64,000 nucleotides of DNA from Erwinia sp. S63. Lineage in GTDB: Bacteria > Pseudomonadota > Gammaproteobacteria > Enterobacterales > Enterobacteriaceae. The position numbers and the translations under genes are program-made. Below, in pieces: positions 29,246 through 37,239 of the stretch (position 1 is its first letter; every line of letters begins with the position of its first letter). The notes under the pieces are model-generated. The model saw only the letters and a program-made list of their open reading frames with translations. It was not told where the DNA came from and ran no database searches. Where the stretch lies: NCBI RefSeq assembly GCF_016625195.1, contig NZ_JACVUP010000021.1:1-64000 (forward strand), in the 5' to 3' direction.

Positions 29246-30344
29246 ATGTTTGAAATTAATCCGGTCAAAAATCGTATTCAAGACCTCACCGAGCGCAGCG
29301 ACGTTCTTAGGGGGTATCTTTGACTATGATGCCAAGAAAGAACGCCTCGAAGAAGTAAACGCCGAGCTGGAACAGCCTGACGTCTGGAACGAACCTGAAC
29401 GCGCGCAGGCGCTGGGTAAAGAACGTGCTTCGCTGGAAGCGGTAGTAGAAACCTTAGATCATATGCGTCAGGGCCTGGAAGATGTGCAGGGCTTGCTGGA
29501 TCTGGCGGTAGAAGCCGACGACGAAGAGACCTTCAACGAAGCCGTTATCGAGCTGGATGGTTTAGAAGGCAAGCTGGGCGAACTCGAATTCCGTCGCATG
29601 TTCTCCGGCGAGTATGACAGCGCCGACTGCTACATGGATATTCAGGCCGGTTCTGGCGGCACCGAAGCGCAAGACTGGGCCAGCATGCTGCTGCGTATGT
29701 ACCTGCGTTGGGCGGAAGCCAAAGGTTATAAAACCGAAATCATTGAAGAGTCAGACGGTGAAGTGGCCGGTACTAAATCCGCCACCATTAAAATCATCGG
29801 TGACTACGCGTTTGGCTGGCTGCGTACCGAAACTGGCGTCCATCGCCTGGTGCGTAAGAGTCCATTTGACTCCGGCGGCCGTCGTCATACCTCATTCAGT
29901 TCGGTGTTTATCTACCCGGAAGTGGATGACAACATCGATATCGACATCAATCCAGCCGATCTGCGTATCGACGTTTACCGCGCCTCGGGTGCGGGTGGTC
30001 AGCACGTTAACAAAACCGAGTCTGCGGTGCGTATTACCCACTTGCCGACCAACATTGTGGTGCAGTGCCAGAACGACCGTTCACAGCACAAAAACAAAGA
30101 TCAGGCTTTCAAGCAGTTGCGTGCGAAGCTGTACGAATATGAGATGCAGAAGAAAAACGCTGACAAACAGGCCGCGGAAGACAACAAATCCGATATCGGC
30201 TGGGGCAGTCAGATTCGCTCATACGTACTCGACGATTCACGTATCAAAGATCTGCGCACTGGCGTAGAGACGCGCAACACGCAAGCGGTGCTGGATGGCG
30301 ACATCGACCGTTTCATTGAAGCAAGTTTAAAAGCAGGGTTATAA
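29246..30344 (+). CDS. prfB: Peptide chain release factor 2 (programmed +1 frameshift)
   Basis: Reads UAA and UGA stop codons. Translation from ATG 29246 meets an in-frame UGA at codon 26 (29321-29323) and must shift +1 to continue as GAC at 29322. The joined product is 365 aa, exactly as in E. coli RF2. The catalytic GGQ lies in ASGAGGQHVNKTESAVR, and the residue before SGAGGQ is Ala, not the Thr of E. coli K-12. The stop-recognition SPF motif (KSPFDSGGRR) is present. An uninterrupted downstream frame begins much earlier (29136), but its first part is not translated. lysS follows after 9 bases. Confidence 0.97.
29307..29324 (+). promoter_or_regulatory. prfB autoregulatory +1 frameshift site
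   Basis: Sequence TTAGGGGGTATCTTTGAC: an internal Shine-Dalgarno-like AGGGGG, three bases of spacing, the slippery CTT codon and the UGA followed by C. This is the canonical RF2 frameshift element. Low RF2 slows UGA decoding and raises frameshifting, so RF2 controls its own level. Confidence 0.97.
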
Positions 30345-30353
30345 GGAACCGAC

Positions 30354-31874
30354 ATGTCTGAACAACAACCGCAGAGCGCTGATGCCGCCCTTGAGTTAAA
30401 CAACGAACTGAAAGCGCGTCGCGAAAAACTCAGCGCGCTGCGTGAAAAGGGCATCGCGTTTCCTAACGATTTCCGTCGCGATACCACGTCTGATCTGCTG
30501 CACGCCAGCTATGACGCGAAAGAGAACGAAGAGCTGGAAGCGCTCGGCGTTGAAGTGAGCGTGGCCGGTCGTATGATGACCCGTCGCATCATGGGTAAAG
30601 CCTCTTTTGCTACCCTGCAGGATGTTGGCGGCCAGATTCAGATCTACGTCTCACGTGACGATCTGCCAGAGGGCGTCTACAACGAGCAGTTCAAAAAATG
30701 GGATCTGGGCGATATCCTTGGCGCACGCGGTAAGTTGTTCAAGACCAAAACCGGTGAGCTGTCGATCCATATCACTGAACTGCGTCTGCTGACCAAAGCG
30801 CTACGTCCACTGCCGGATAAATTCCACGGCCTGGCCGATCAGGAAACCCGTTACCGTCAGCGTTATCTCGATCTGATCTCTAACGACGAATCACGTAATA
30901 CTTTCAAAGTGCGCTCTAAAATCATGGCCGGCATCCGTCAGTTCATGGTTAACCGCGACTTTATGGAAGTGGAAACCCCAATGATGCAGGTGATCCCTGG
31001 CGGCGCGTCAGCCCGTCCGTTCATCACCCATCACAATGCGCTCGACATCGACATGTACCTGCGTATTGCACCAGAGCTGTACCTGAAGCGTCTGGTGGTG
31101 GGCGGCTTCGATCGCGTATTCGAGATCAACCGTAACTTCCGTAACGAAGGTATTTCGCCACGTCATAACCCAGAGTTCACCATGATGGAACTCTATATGG
31201 CGTATGCGGATTACAAAGATCTGATCGAACTGACCGAAAGCCTGTTCCGCACCCTGGCGCAGGACGTGTTGGGCACCACAGAAGTGCCTTACGGCGACCA
31301 CAGCTTCGATTTCGGCAAGCCGTTTGAGAAGCTCACCATGCGTGAAGCGATCAAGAAATACCGTCCGGAAACTGACCTGAGCGATCTGGAAGACTTTGAT
31401 AAAGCGGTTGCGATTGCTAAATCGCTGCATATCAAAGTAGAGAAGAGCTGGGGTCTGGGCCGCGTCGTCACTGAGATCTTCGAAGAGACCGCCGAAGCAC
31501 ACCTGATTCAGCCGACCTTCATCACTGAATACCCGGCTGAAGTATCACCGCTGGCACGTCGTAACGACGAGAACCCGGAAATCACTGACCGCTTCGAGTT
31601 CTTCATCGGCGGCCGTGAAATCGGTAACGGCTTCTCCGAGCTGAACGATGCAGAAGATCAGGCTGAGCGTTTCCTGCAGCAGGTTAATGCCAAAGATGCA
31701 GGCGATGACGAAGCGATGTTCTACGACGAAGACTACGTGACTGCACTGGAACACGGCCTGCCGCCAACCGCAGGTCTCGGCATTGGTATCGACCGTATGG
31801 TGATGCTGTTCACCAACAGCCACACCATCCGCGACGTGATCCTGTTCCCGGCACTGCGTCCAACCAGTAAGTAA
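30354..31874 (+). CDS. lysS: Lysyl-tRNA synthetase (class II)
   Basis: 506 aa (E. coli 505). An N-terminal OB-fold anticodon-binding domain (about 60-165; KASFATLQDVGGQIQIYV) is followed by the class II catalytic core: motif 1 around RYLDLISNDESRNTF, motif 2 FRNEGISPRHNPEFTMME near residue 265, motif 3 GLGIGIDRMVMLF near residue 475. Ribosome site AAGGA before ATG 30354. It is coupled with prfB (9-base gap), as in E. coli. It ends in a hairpin and then an intrinsic terminator. Confidence 0.97.
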   Translation: MSEQQPQSADAALELNNELKARREKLSALREKGIAFPNDFRRDTTSDLLHASYDAKENEELEALGVEVSVAGRMMTRRIMGKASFATLQDVGGQIQIYVSRDDLPEGVYNEQFKKWDLGDILGARGKLFKTKTGELSIHITELRLLTKALRPLPDKFHGLADQETRYRQRYLDLISNDESRNTFKVRSKIMAGIRQFMVNRDFMEVETPMMQVIPGGASARPFITHHNALDIDMYLRIAPELYLKRLVVGGFDRVFEINRNFRNEGISPRHNPEFTMMELYMAYADYKDLIELTESLFRTLAQDVLGTTEVPYGDHSFDFGKPFEKLTMREAIKKYRPETDLSDLEDFDKAVAIAKSLHIKVEKSWGLGRVVTEIFEETAEAHLIQPTFITEYPAEVSPLARRNDENPEITDRFEFFIGGREIGNGFSELNDAEDQAERFLQQVNAKDAGDDEAMFYDEDYVTALEHGLPPTAGLGIGIDRMVMLFTNSHTIRDVILFPALRPTSK

Positions 31875-31909
31875 GGCAAAACGGTGCGCATAAATCCGCG
31901 CACTTTGCC
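31875..31909. repeat. Inverted repeat after lysS (GTGCGC-type)
   Basis: GGCAAA...GTGCGC (31875-31889) pairs with GCGCAC...TTGCC (31898-31909) around an ATAAATCC-type loop. It resembles the GGTGCGCA palindromes at 23248 and 42127 and stands directly before the lysS terminator. Confidence 0.5.
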
Positions 31910-31920
31910 GTAAGCCTTAG

Positions 31921-31946
31921 AGGTCGCCATTATGGCGGCCTTTTTC
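31921..31946 (+). terminator. lysS terminator
   Basis: AGGTCGCCA / TGGCGGCCT stem (31921-31941; one G-U pair) with a 3-base loop followed by TTTTTC. Intrinsic terminator about 50 bases after the lysS stop; beyond it lies the accessory RpiR/DUF1989 block. Confidence 0.8.
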
Positions 31947-32028
31947 ATTTCTATTCCCCTGGCAAAATTCCTGATGACAACCCGGCACGCTCTGTGCAGG
32001 ATAGTTTTTTTATTTTCAGGGAATCACC

Positions 32029-32880
32029 ATGAGTGCAAAAGCGGCAACGTTAGAGGGCCGGATTCAACAGCACTGGGATCAACTCTCCAGCCACGAGCAG
32101 CGACTGGCTGACGTGCTGCTGGCCGCACCCGGCCAGCTGGCGATGAATACCGCCACCGAACTGGCGCAGAGTGCGGGCGTTTCCAAAGCCACTACCACGC
32201 GCTTTTTCCGCCATCTCGGTTACGAAAGCTATGAAGCTGCCCGCCGTCAGGCGCGTGAGATGCAGAGCAGCGGTTCACCGCTCTATTTGCAGGCCGTGCC
32301 AACCGCATCACCGCTGGCCAGCATCATGCAGCAACACCTGGAAAAAGAGATCGCAAATCTGGTCAACAGCTATCGCACGCTCGACAGTGAACAGCTACAG
32401 CAGGCGGTGATCGCCATTGCGCAGTCACGCCGCGTGGTGGTGATGGGTTGGCGTCACAGCCAGACCATTGCCCAGCTGATTTACCGCGATCTGGTGCATA
32501 TCCATCCTGACGTGCGTTTGCTGCCGCGTCCCGGCGATTCACTGGCGGAGCATCTCGCCGCGCTGAATCAGCAGGATGTGGTGATCTGCGTTGGATTGCG
32601 TCGCCGTATGCCTGCGCTGGAAGCGGCGATGAATGCGCTGGCAGAACGCAATGTGCCGATGCTGTATATTGCCGATGTGCTCTCCGGCAAACCAGCGCGT
32701 CATGCGCAGTGGGTGGTGCGCTGCCACACCGACAGCAGCCTGATGTTCGACAGCACCGCCGCGCTCTCGGGCGTATGCAATCTGCTCTGCTCACTGGTGG
32801 CCCGGCAAATGGGCAAAACCAGCAACGATTACCTGGCGCAGGTTGAAGCGTTGCATCAGTCCCTCGACGAACTCGAATAA
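32029..32880 (+). CDS. MurR/RpiR-family transcriptional regulator
   Basis: 283 aa. The N-terminal RpiR-type helix-turn-helix (about 1-77; ELAQSAGVSKATTTRFFRHLGY) is followed by a SIS domain (about 120-260), which in this family binds phosphosugars or related ligands. RYDLVHIHPD...RPGDSLAEH marks the SIS core. It lies upstream of and parallel to the transporter/DUF1989 operon, with a 250-base spacer that contains a palindrome (32997-33012), so it is probably that operon's regulator. SIS-domain regulators beside amino-acid-type transporters are known but uncommon; the ligand is not predictable. Confidence 0.85.
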   Translation: MSAKAATLEGRIQQHWDQLSSHEQRLADVLLAAPGQLAMNTATELAQSAGVSKATTTRFFRHLGYESYEAARRQAREMQSSGSPLYLQAVPTASPLASIMQQHLEKEIANLVNSYRTLDSEQLQQAVIAIAQSRRVVVMGWRHSQTIAQLIYRDLVHIHPDVRLLPRPGDSLAEHLAALNQQDVVICVGLRRRMPALEAAMNALAERNVPMLYIADVLSGKPARHAQWVVRCHTDSSLMFDSTAALSGVCNLLCSLVARQMGKTSNDYLAQVEALHQSLDELE

Positions 32881-32889
32881 TGCCCCGTT

Positions 32890-32908
32890 CTGGCGCGCGG
32901 TGCGCCAG
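32890..32908 (+). terminator. Hairpin after the RpiR gene
   Basis: CTGGCGC (32890-32896) / GCGCCAG (32902-32908) with a 5-base loop, 10 bases after the stop codon. The following sequence (CGTTTGC) has a poor T tract, so it may be only a partial terminator. Confidence 0.4.
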
Positions 32909-32996
32909 CGTTTGCACCAAAAAAGTGCAGCTATCGTCTCATCCTCGTAGTCCATTTTCGCGTCTATGAAATCTTAGAAACTAACATTTAAAATAA

Positions 32997-33012
32997 AGAA
33001 ACAAATGTTTCT
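32997..33012. promoter_or_regulatory. Candidate RpiR operator upstream of the DUF1989 operon
   Basis: Inverted repeat AGAAACA-AA-TGTTTCT (7-base arms), 121 bases before the binding-protein start. A related half-site (AGAAAC followed by TAACATTT) sits 21 bases upstream at 32976. A local operator for the RpiR regulator is the simplest reading; this is inference. Confidence 0.45.
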
Positions 33013-33132
33013 CACTGATTTTATTCAGTAATACCCCCTATACCTCAAAGGTGTTAGCTGGGTGGTGAAAAAACTGGCACAAAATATGCTCAGTAGAAAA
33101 AGACGTTTCACCAACACCAGGGAAACACCACA

Positions 33133-33969
33133 ATGAAAAAAACAGCACTGCTGATCGCCGCACTTCTCTCCGTTGGCACCATGGCGCAGGCGCAAGCCGA
33201 TACCCTGAGTGACATCAAAAGCAGCGGCAAAATTACCGTTGGTATCGATCCAACCTTTCCTCCATACGAATACACCGACGACAAAGGCGAGATCACCGGC
33301 TATAGCGTGGCGATCATGCAATCCTTCGCCAAAGACCTTGGTGTGAAACTGGAGTTTCAGAAAACCGCCTTCAGCGGCATTTTGCCGGGCCTGATCTCTG
33401 GCTCGTTCAACGCCGAAGGTTCTTCGCTTAACGTCACCGCCGAGCGCGCGAAGAAAGTGCTGTTCACCGTGCCTTACAGCAAAACCGTTAACGGCGTGCT
33501 GGTGCGTGAAAGTGAAGCCAGCACCTTCAGCGGCAAAACACTCAGCCCGGAGAGCCTGTCTGGCCTGCGTGGTGCGGTAAAAATCGCCAGCGTGCCCGAG
33601 CAGTTGCTGAAAGGCTTTAACGAGCAGCTGAAAAAAGAGGGTAAAAAACCGATCACCATCATCAACGTGGATTCGCTGGATCAGACGGTTAGCACCCTGA
33701 TGACCAAACGCGCGGACTTCGTTTATGACGACATCTCCGTGCTGGCCCCGGTGGCGAAAAAATACGCCGGTAAAGTGGCACAGGTCGGTGAAGTTGGGCC
33801 TTCGCAGTGGATGGGCTGGGCGACACGTAAAGAAGACGGCAGCCTGAACAAAGCCATCAGCGACCACATTCTGGCAATGCAGAAAGATGGCGAACTGACG
33901 AAGCTGCAGCAGCAGTATCTCGGCACCACCTTTACCGTGCCCGCCAGCGATTTCATTCCCCAGGAGTAA
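33133..33969 (+). CDS. Periplasmic amino-acid-type substrate-binding protein
   Basis: 278 aa. A signal peptide (residues 1-22, ending AQAQA) is followed by a family-3 solute-binding domain (SBP_bac_3): ITVGIDPTFPPYEYTD near residue 35, GYSVAIMQSFAKDLGVKLEF near 57 and the typical ...LRGAVKIASVPEQ near 150. These proteins bind polar amino acids, amines or opine-like compounds. It is first in an operon with three DUF1989 proteins and two permeases; the next gene starts 2 bases after its stop. No lipobox, so free in the periplasm. Confidence 0.9.
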   Translation: MKKTALLIAALLSVGTMAQAQADTLSDIKSSGKITVGIDPTFPPYEYTDDKGEITGYSVAIMQSFAKDLGVKLEFQKTAFSGILPGLISGSFNAEGSSLNVTAERAKKVLFTVPYSKTVNGVLVRESEASTFSGKTLSPESLSGLRGAVKIASVPEQLLKGFNEQLKKEGKKPITIINVDSLDQTVSTLMTKRADFVYDDISVLAPVAKKYAGKVAQVGEVGPSQWMGWATRKEDGSLNKAISDHILAMQKDGELTKLQQQYLGTTFTVPASDFIPQE

Positions 33970-33971
33970 TT

Positions 33972-34604
33972 ATGTGCCAGTGCAACCTGACGGTGCCTGC
34001 GGGCCATGGCAAAACCTTCCGCGTGCGTAAGGGCCAGTTTATTACCGTGATTGACAGTGAAGGGCAGCAGGCGGCGGATTTCGTCGCGGTCAATGCCGAT
34101 GATTTGAATGAAAAGCTGTCGCCGGTGCATACCCGCCAGCATCTGCGCTCACTGTTCTTTAAGCCCGGCGACGCGCTGTGGTCGAGTGAAAACCGTCCGA
34201 TGCTGCGCATTCTGGCGGACAGCATCGGCATTCACGATGCCAACGTACCGGCTTGCGATCGCACCCGCTTTAGCGTCGATTTCGGCGTCGAAGGCCATCG
34301 CAACTGCGTCGATAACTTGCTGGAAGGGATGAAGGCCTTTGGCGTGACGTATTTCTCGCTGCCCGAGCCGTTCAACCTGTTCCAGAACGGCCCGGTGACC
34401 GCCGATGGCCGGATGGAAGTGACCGATCCCAACAGCAAAGCAGGCGACAGCATTACCTTTGAAGCGCTGTGCGACCTGATTTGCTCGGTATCGTCCTGCC
34501 CGCAGGACATCATTCCCGGGAACGGTTTACAGGTCACGCCGATTGATATCGTGGTGAGTGACGCGTTTCACGCAGAGGAGATGAATCATGCTGTTAATGC
34601 GTGA
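33972..34604 (+). CDS. DUF1989 (urea-carboxylase-associated) protein 1
   Basis: 210 aa, single DUF1989 domain. The conserved His/Cys set is complete: His88, Cys95, His109, Cys112 (spacing H-x6-C-x13-H-x2-C) and Cys176 in SSCPQD. These residues probably hold a metal and the active site. Relatives accompany urea/guanidine carboxylase genes, where DUF1989 pairs have been described as carboxyguanidine deiminase subunits (CgdA/CgdB). No carboxylase is present in this window, so the substrate here may differ. Overlaps the next gene by 17 bases. Cytosolic. Confidence 0.85.
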   Translation: MCQCNLTVPAGHGKTFRVRKGQFITVIDSEGQQAADFVAVNADDLNEKLSPVHTRQHLRSLFFKPGDALWSSENRPMLRILADSIGIHDANVPACDRTRFSVDFGVEGHRNCVDNLLEGMKAFGVTYFSLPEPFNLFQNGPVTADGRMEVTDPNSKAGDSITFEALCDLICSVSSCPQDIIPGNGLQVTPIDIVVSDAFHAEEMNHAVNA

Positions 34605-35235
34605 AAGCTATGAAGAGACCGCTGAGCGCACGCTGGCTCAGCTGGTTACGGTGGAACCGGGCAGCGTCGGATCGATTAAAGTGCTGCGCGGGCAATTGCT
34701 GCGCATCACGGCCCAGGGCGACGGCGCGGTGGCTTCCCTGTTTGGCTTCAGCCTCGCCGATCCGGCGGTGTGGCTGTCGGTGCATCACACTCGCGTCTTC
34801 AGCAACAGCTATCTTCTGGGTTCCGGTATGCGTCTGGTTAACAACCGCCGCCGTCCGATGATGGTGCTGGGCAAAGACAGCGTGAAGCGTCACGACCTGC
34901 TGCTGCCTGCCTCGACCCGCGCCTTCCTGAAGGAAAAAGGGTATCAGGGTGAAGGTTGTTTGGAAGCGGTGAGCGGCGAGCTAGCGCGATTGGGGATGGT
35001 GGTGCCGAAGCTGCCGGACCCGATCAACCTGTTTATGCACGTCAAACTGACGCGCGCCGGTGACATCCTGCCGGAGCCGAACCTGACCCAGGCAGGCGAC
35101 AGCATCACCTGTCGCGTGGTGATGGACACGCAGTTTATCGTCTCAGCCTGCAACACCGGCATCGAGGGCAACGATCAACCTGCACCGCTGCTGCTGTCGG
35201 TGGCGGAAAACCTGCACGACTTTAACGCGGAGTAA
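34588..35235 (+). CDS. DUF1989 protein 2, divergent member lacking part of the His/Cys set
   Basis: 215 aa. It aligns with the DUF1989 neighbours (PDPINLFMHVKLT near residue 143; QAGDSITCRVVMD near 168; SACNTG near 186). It keeps His102, Cys124 and Cys188, but the positions equal to Cys95 and His109 of protein 1 are Ser/Ala and Gly. It may be the non-catalytic partner in a heteromer, as with the two-subunit DUF1989 enzymes near urea/guanidine carboxylases; this is inference. GAGGAG lies 6 bases before ATG 34588. 3 bases separate it from the next gene. Confidence 0.8.
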   Translation: MLLMRESYEETAERTLAQLVTVEPGSVGSIKVLRGQLLRITAQGDGAVASLFGFSLADPAVWLSVHHTRVFSNSYLLGSGMRLVNNRRRPMMVLGKDSVKRHDLLLPASTRAFLKEKGYQGEGCLEAVSGELARLGMVVPKLPDPINLFMHVKLTRAGDILPEPNLTQAGDSITCRVVMDTQFIVSACNTGIEGNDQPAPLLLSVAENLHDFNAE

Positions 35236-35238
35236 CGC

Positions 35239-35889
35239 ATGGGGCTGGATCAACAGGTAGTGGCCGCGCTGCCGGAACTCGGACACGGCCTGCTGATGAC
35301 GTTGGTACTCACGGTACTGGCATCATTGGTCAGCGTGGTGATGGGGCAGCTTGGCTGCTTCCTGCAACTGCGCCGTGCCTGGATCTGGCGCGCCATCGGC
35401 CGGCTGTATGTCAGCCTGATGCGCGGTACACCGGCCATCGTGCAGCTGTTCGTGGTGTTTTTCACCTTGCCGCGCCTCGGATTGGGCGGTCAGCCGATGC
35501 TGGCGGCGGTGATTGCCATCGGCCTCAACAGTGGCGCTTACGTGGCGGAGATCTTGCGGGTGAACCGTTCACTGGTGACGCGCGGTCAGCTCGAAGCCGC
35601 ACGCACGCTGGGTCTCAGCCGCCTCTTAACCTGGTGGTATGTGATTAATCCACAGGTGATGCGCGCCAGCCTGCCGATGCTGGTTAACGAGTTCACCATC
35701 CTGCTGAAAACCACGCCGCTGGCCTCGGTGGTGGCGCTGACGGAACTGACCTACGCCGGACAGATTGTGATTGCGCGTACCTATGAAGCTACGCAGGTGC
35801 TGCTGCTGGTGGCGGCCGGATATCTGCTGATCGCCATGCCGTTAATTGCCGCCGCAAGACGTCTGGAAGCTAAACGGAGGATTGCCTGA
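35239..35889 (+). CDS. ABC amino-acid transporter permease (HisMQ type) 1
   Basis: 216 aa, about five membrane helices. The EAA loop that contacts the ATPase is recognisable near residues 108-128: NRSLVTRGQLEAARTLGLSR. Family: polar amino acid ABC importers (HisQ/ArtM/GlnP). It ends in a TGATG overlap with permease 2. A cognate ATPase gene is absent from the operon and from the window. Confidence 0.88.
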   Translation: MGLDQQVVAALPELGHGLLMTLVLTVLASLVSVVMGQLGCFLQLRRAWIWRAIGRLYVSLMRGTPAIVQLFVVFFTLPRLGLGGQPMLAAVIAIGLNSGAYVAEILRVNRSLVTRGQLEAARTLGLSRLLTWWYVINPQVMRASLPMLVNEFTILLKTTPLASVVALTELTYAGQIVIARTYEATQVLLLVAAGYLLIAMPLIAAARRLEAKRRIA

Positions 35890-36554
35890 TGGATTGGCAA
35901 GCCATTCTCACTTCCCTGCCTTCGCTGGGAGACGGCATGCTCGCCACGCTGCAGTTGTGCATTGTTGCCGCGCTCTGCTCACTGGCATGGGGCGGGCTGA
36001 TGGCATTGCTGCTGATGCGCGCCTCGCCGTTCTGGTTGCGTTTACTCAATCTTTACAGCGGTTTAACCCTCGCGTTGCCGCTGCTGGTGGTGATCTACCT
36101 GCTCTATTTTGTGCTGCCGGAGTACGACATCACGCTGTCATCGCCAGTGGTGGGCGTGCTGGCCCTGACACTCTATTACGCGCCCTACATTGCGCAAGTG
36201 ATCCGTTCGGCCATCGAGGCGTTGCCAAAAGGGCAGTGGGAAGCGTGCCGCGTGTTGGGCCTGAGCCGCAGCGAGCAGCTGCGGGATGTGGTGCTGCCGC
36301 AAACCCTGCCGCAGATGCTGTCGCCGCTGGTCGGGCTGATGATTGGTTTGATTAAAGACTCGGCGCTGCTGTCGATTGTCTCGGTGCAGGAGTTTATGTA
36401 CGCCGCCAAACAGGCGATTTCAGATACCTACGCGCCGCTGGAGATCTATCTCACGGTGGCGCTTTGTTACTGGCTGCTCAACAGTCTGATCGACTGGCTG
36501 GCTCGCGGCCTTGAATCTCGCATGACGCGCTATCGTCGCGGCATGCAGCATTAA
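35889..36554 (+). CDS. ABC amino-acid transporter permease (HisMQ type) 2
   Basis: 221 aa, about five membrane helices, with the EAA loop IEALPKGQWEACRVLGLSR near residues 108-126. It forms with permease 1 the membrane heterodimer of a polar amino acid ABC importer. The start codon overlaps the permease 1 stop. The short C-terminal tail after the last helix is Arg-rich. It is followed after 13 bases by the third DUF1989 gene. Confidence 0.88.
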   Translation: MDWQAILTSLPSLGDGMLATLQLCIVAALCSLAWGGLMALLLMRASPFWLRLLNLYSGLTLALPLLVVIYLLYFVLPEYDITLSSPVVGVLALTLYYAPYIAQVIRSAIEALPKGQWEACRVLGLSRSEQLRDVVLPQTLPQMLSPLVGLMIGLIKDSALLSIVSVQEFMYAAKQAISDTYAPLEIYLTVALCYWLLNSLIDWLARGLESRMTRYRRGMQH

Positions 36555-36567
36555 TCAGGAGAACACT

Positions 36568-37239
36568 ATGTCAGCTGAATATCAGCATCGTGAAGCGATC
36601 ACCATTCCCGCGCGCTACGGCAAAGCGGTGCGTCTGAAGAAAGGGGAAGCGGTGCAGGTGATCAATCTGCATGGCACTCAGGTAGTGGATTGCTGGGCGT
36701 ACAACGCCGAAGACGTCACTGAGTACATGTGTATGGAAGCGACGCGCGTGTGGAACCAGCGTCTTAATCCCAAAGTCGGTGACAGCTTTATCACCAGCCA
36801 GCGCCACCCGATTCTGACGCTGGTGGCGGATACCTCACCCGGCGTGCATGACTCCTTTATGGCGGCCTGCGATGCGCGTCGTTATGAGCTGCTGGGCTGC
36901 ACTGAATATCACCGCAACTGCCACGATAACCTGTTTGAAGGCATGCGCGAATTAGGTGTCGAACTGCCGCACGGCAATCTGGCGTCTCTGAATATTTTTA
37001 TGAATATTCAGGTGCAGCCGGACGGCATTACTCTGAAAACGCTGCCGGTGGTGACTAAGCCAGGCGACTACATTGTGCTGCGCGCTGAGATGGACTGCTA
37101 CGTGGCATTCTCCGCCTGCCCACAGGATATCGTCAGCATTCAGGGGCAAGGCGACAACACCCCGCGTGATGCCGAACTGCGTATTCTGACTGCCGGTTTC
37201 CCGCAGGTGCAGCTGAAAGGGGCCTGGGTGCCCGCGTAA
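36568..37239 (+). CDS. DUF1989 (urea-carboxylase-associated) protein 3
   Basis: 223 aa. The full His/Cys set is present with the same spacing as in protein 1: His94, Cys101, His115, Cys118 and Cys184 in SACPQD. It has an additional Cys111 and a longer C-terminal tail. It is last in the operon; GGAGA precedes the ATG. It ends exactly where the convergent serine protease gene ends, with no spacer. Possible roles are hydrolase or deiminase acting on the imported nitrogen compound; no product can be named. Confidence 0.85.
   Translation: MSAEYQHREAITIPARYGKAVRLKKGEAVQVINLHGTQVVDCWAYNAEDVTEYMCMEATRVWNQRLNPKVGDSFITSQRHPILTLVADTSPGVHDSFMAACDARRYELLGCTEYHRNCHDNLFEGMRELGVELPHGNLASLNIFMNIQVQPDGITLKTLPVVTKPGDYIVLRAEMDCYVAFSACPQDIVSIQGQGDNTPRDAELRILTAGFPQVQLKGAWVPA

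Noticed and set aside
29136..29321. Upstream extension of the prfB second frame (402-codon open frame)
   Set aside because: The first 62 codons are outside the RF2 reading path; translation starts at 29246 and shifts at 29321.
32881..33132. Possible guanidine riboswitch before the DUF1989 operon
   Set aside because: The leader lacks the conserved ykkC-type elements as far as I can see; only a palindrome and a hairpin are evident.
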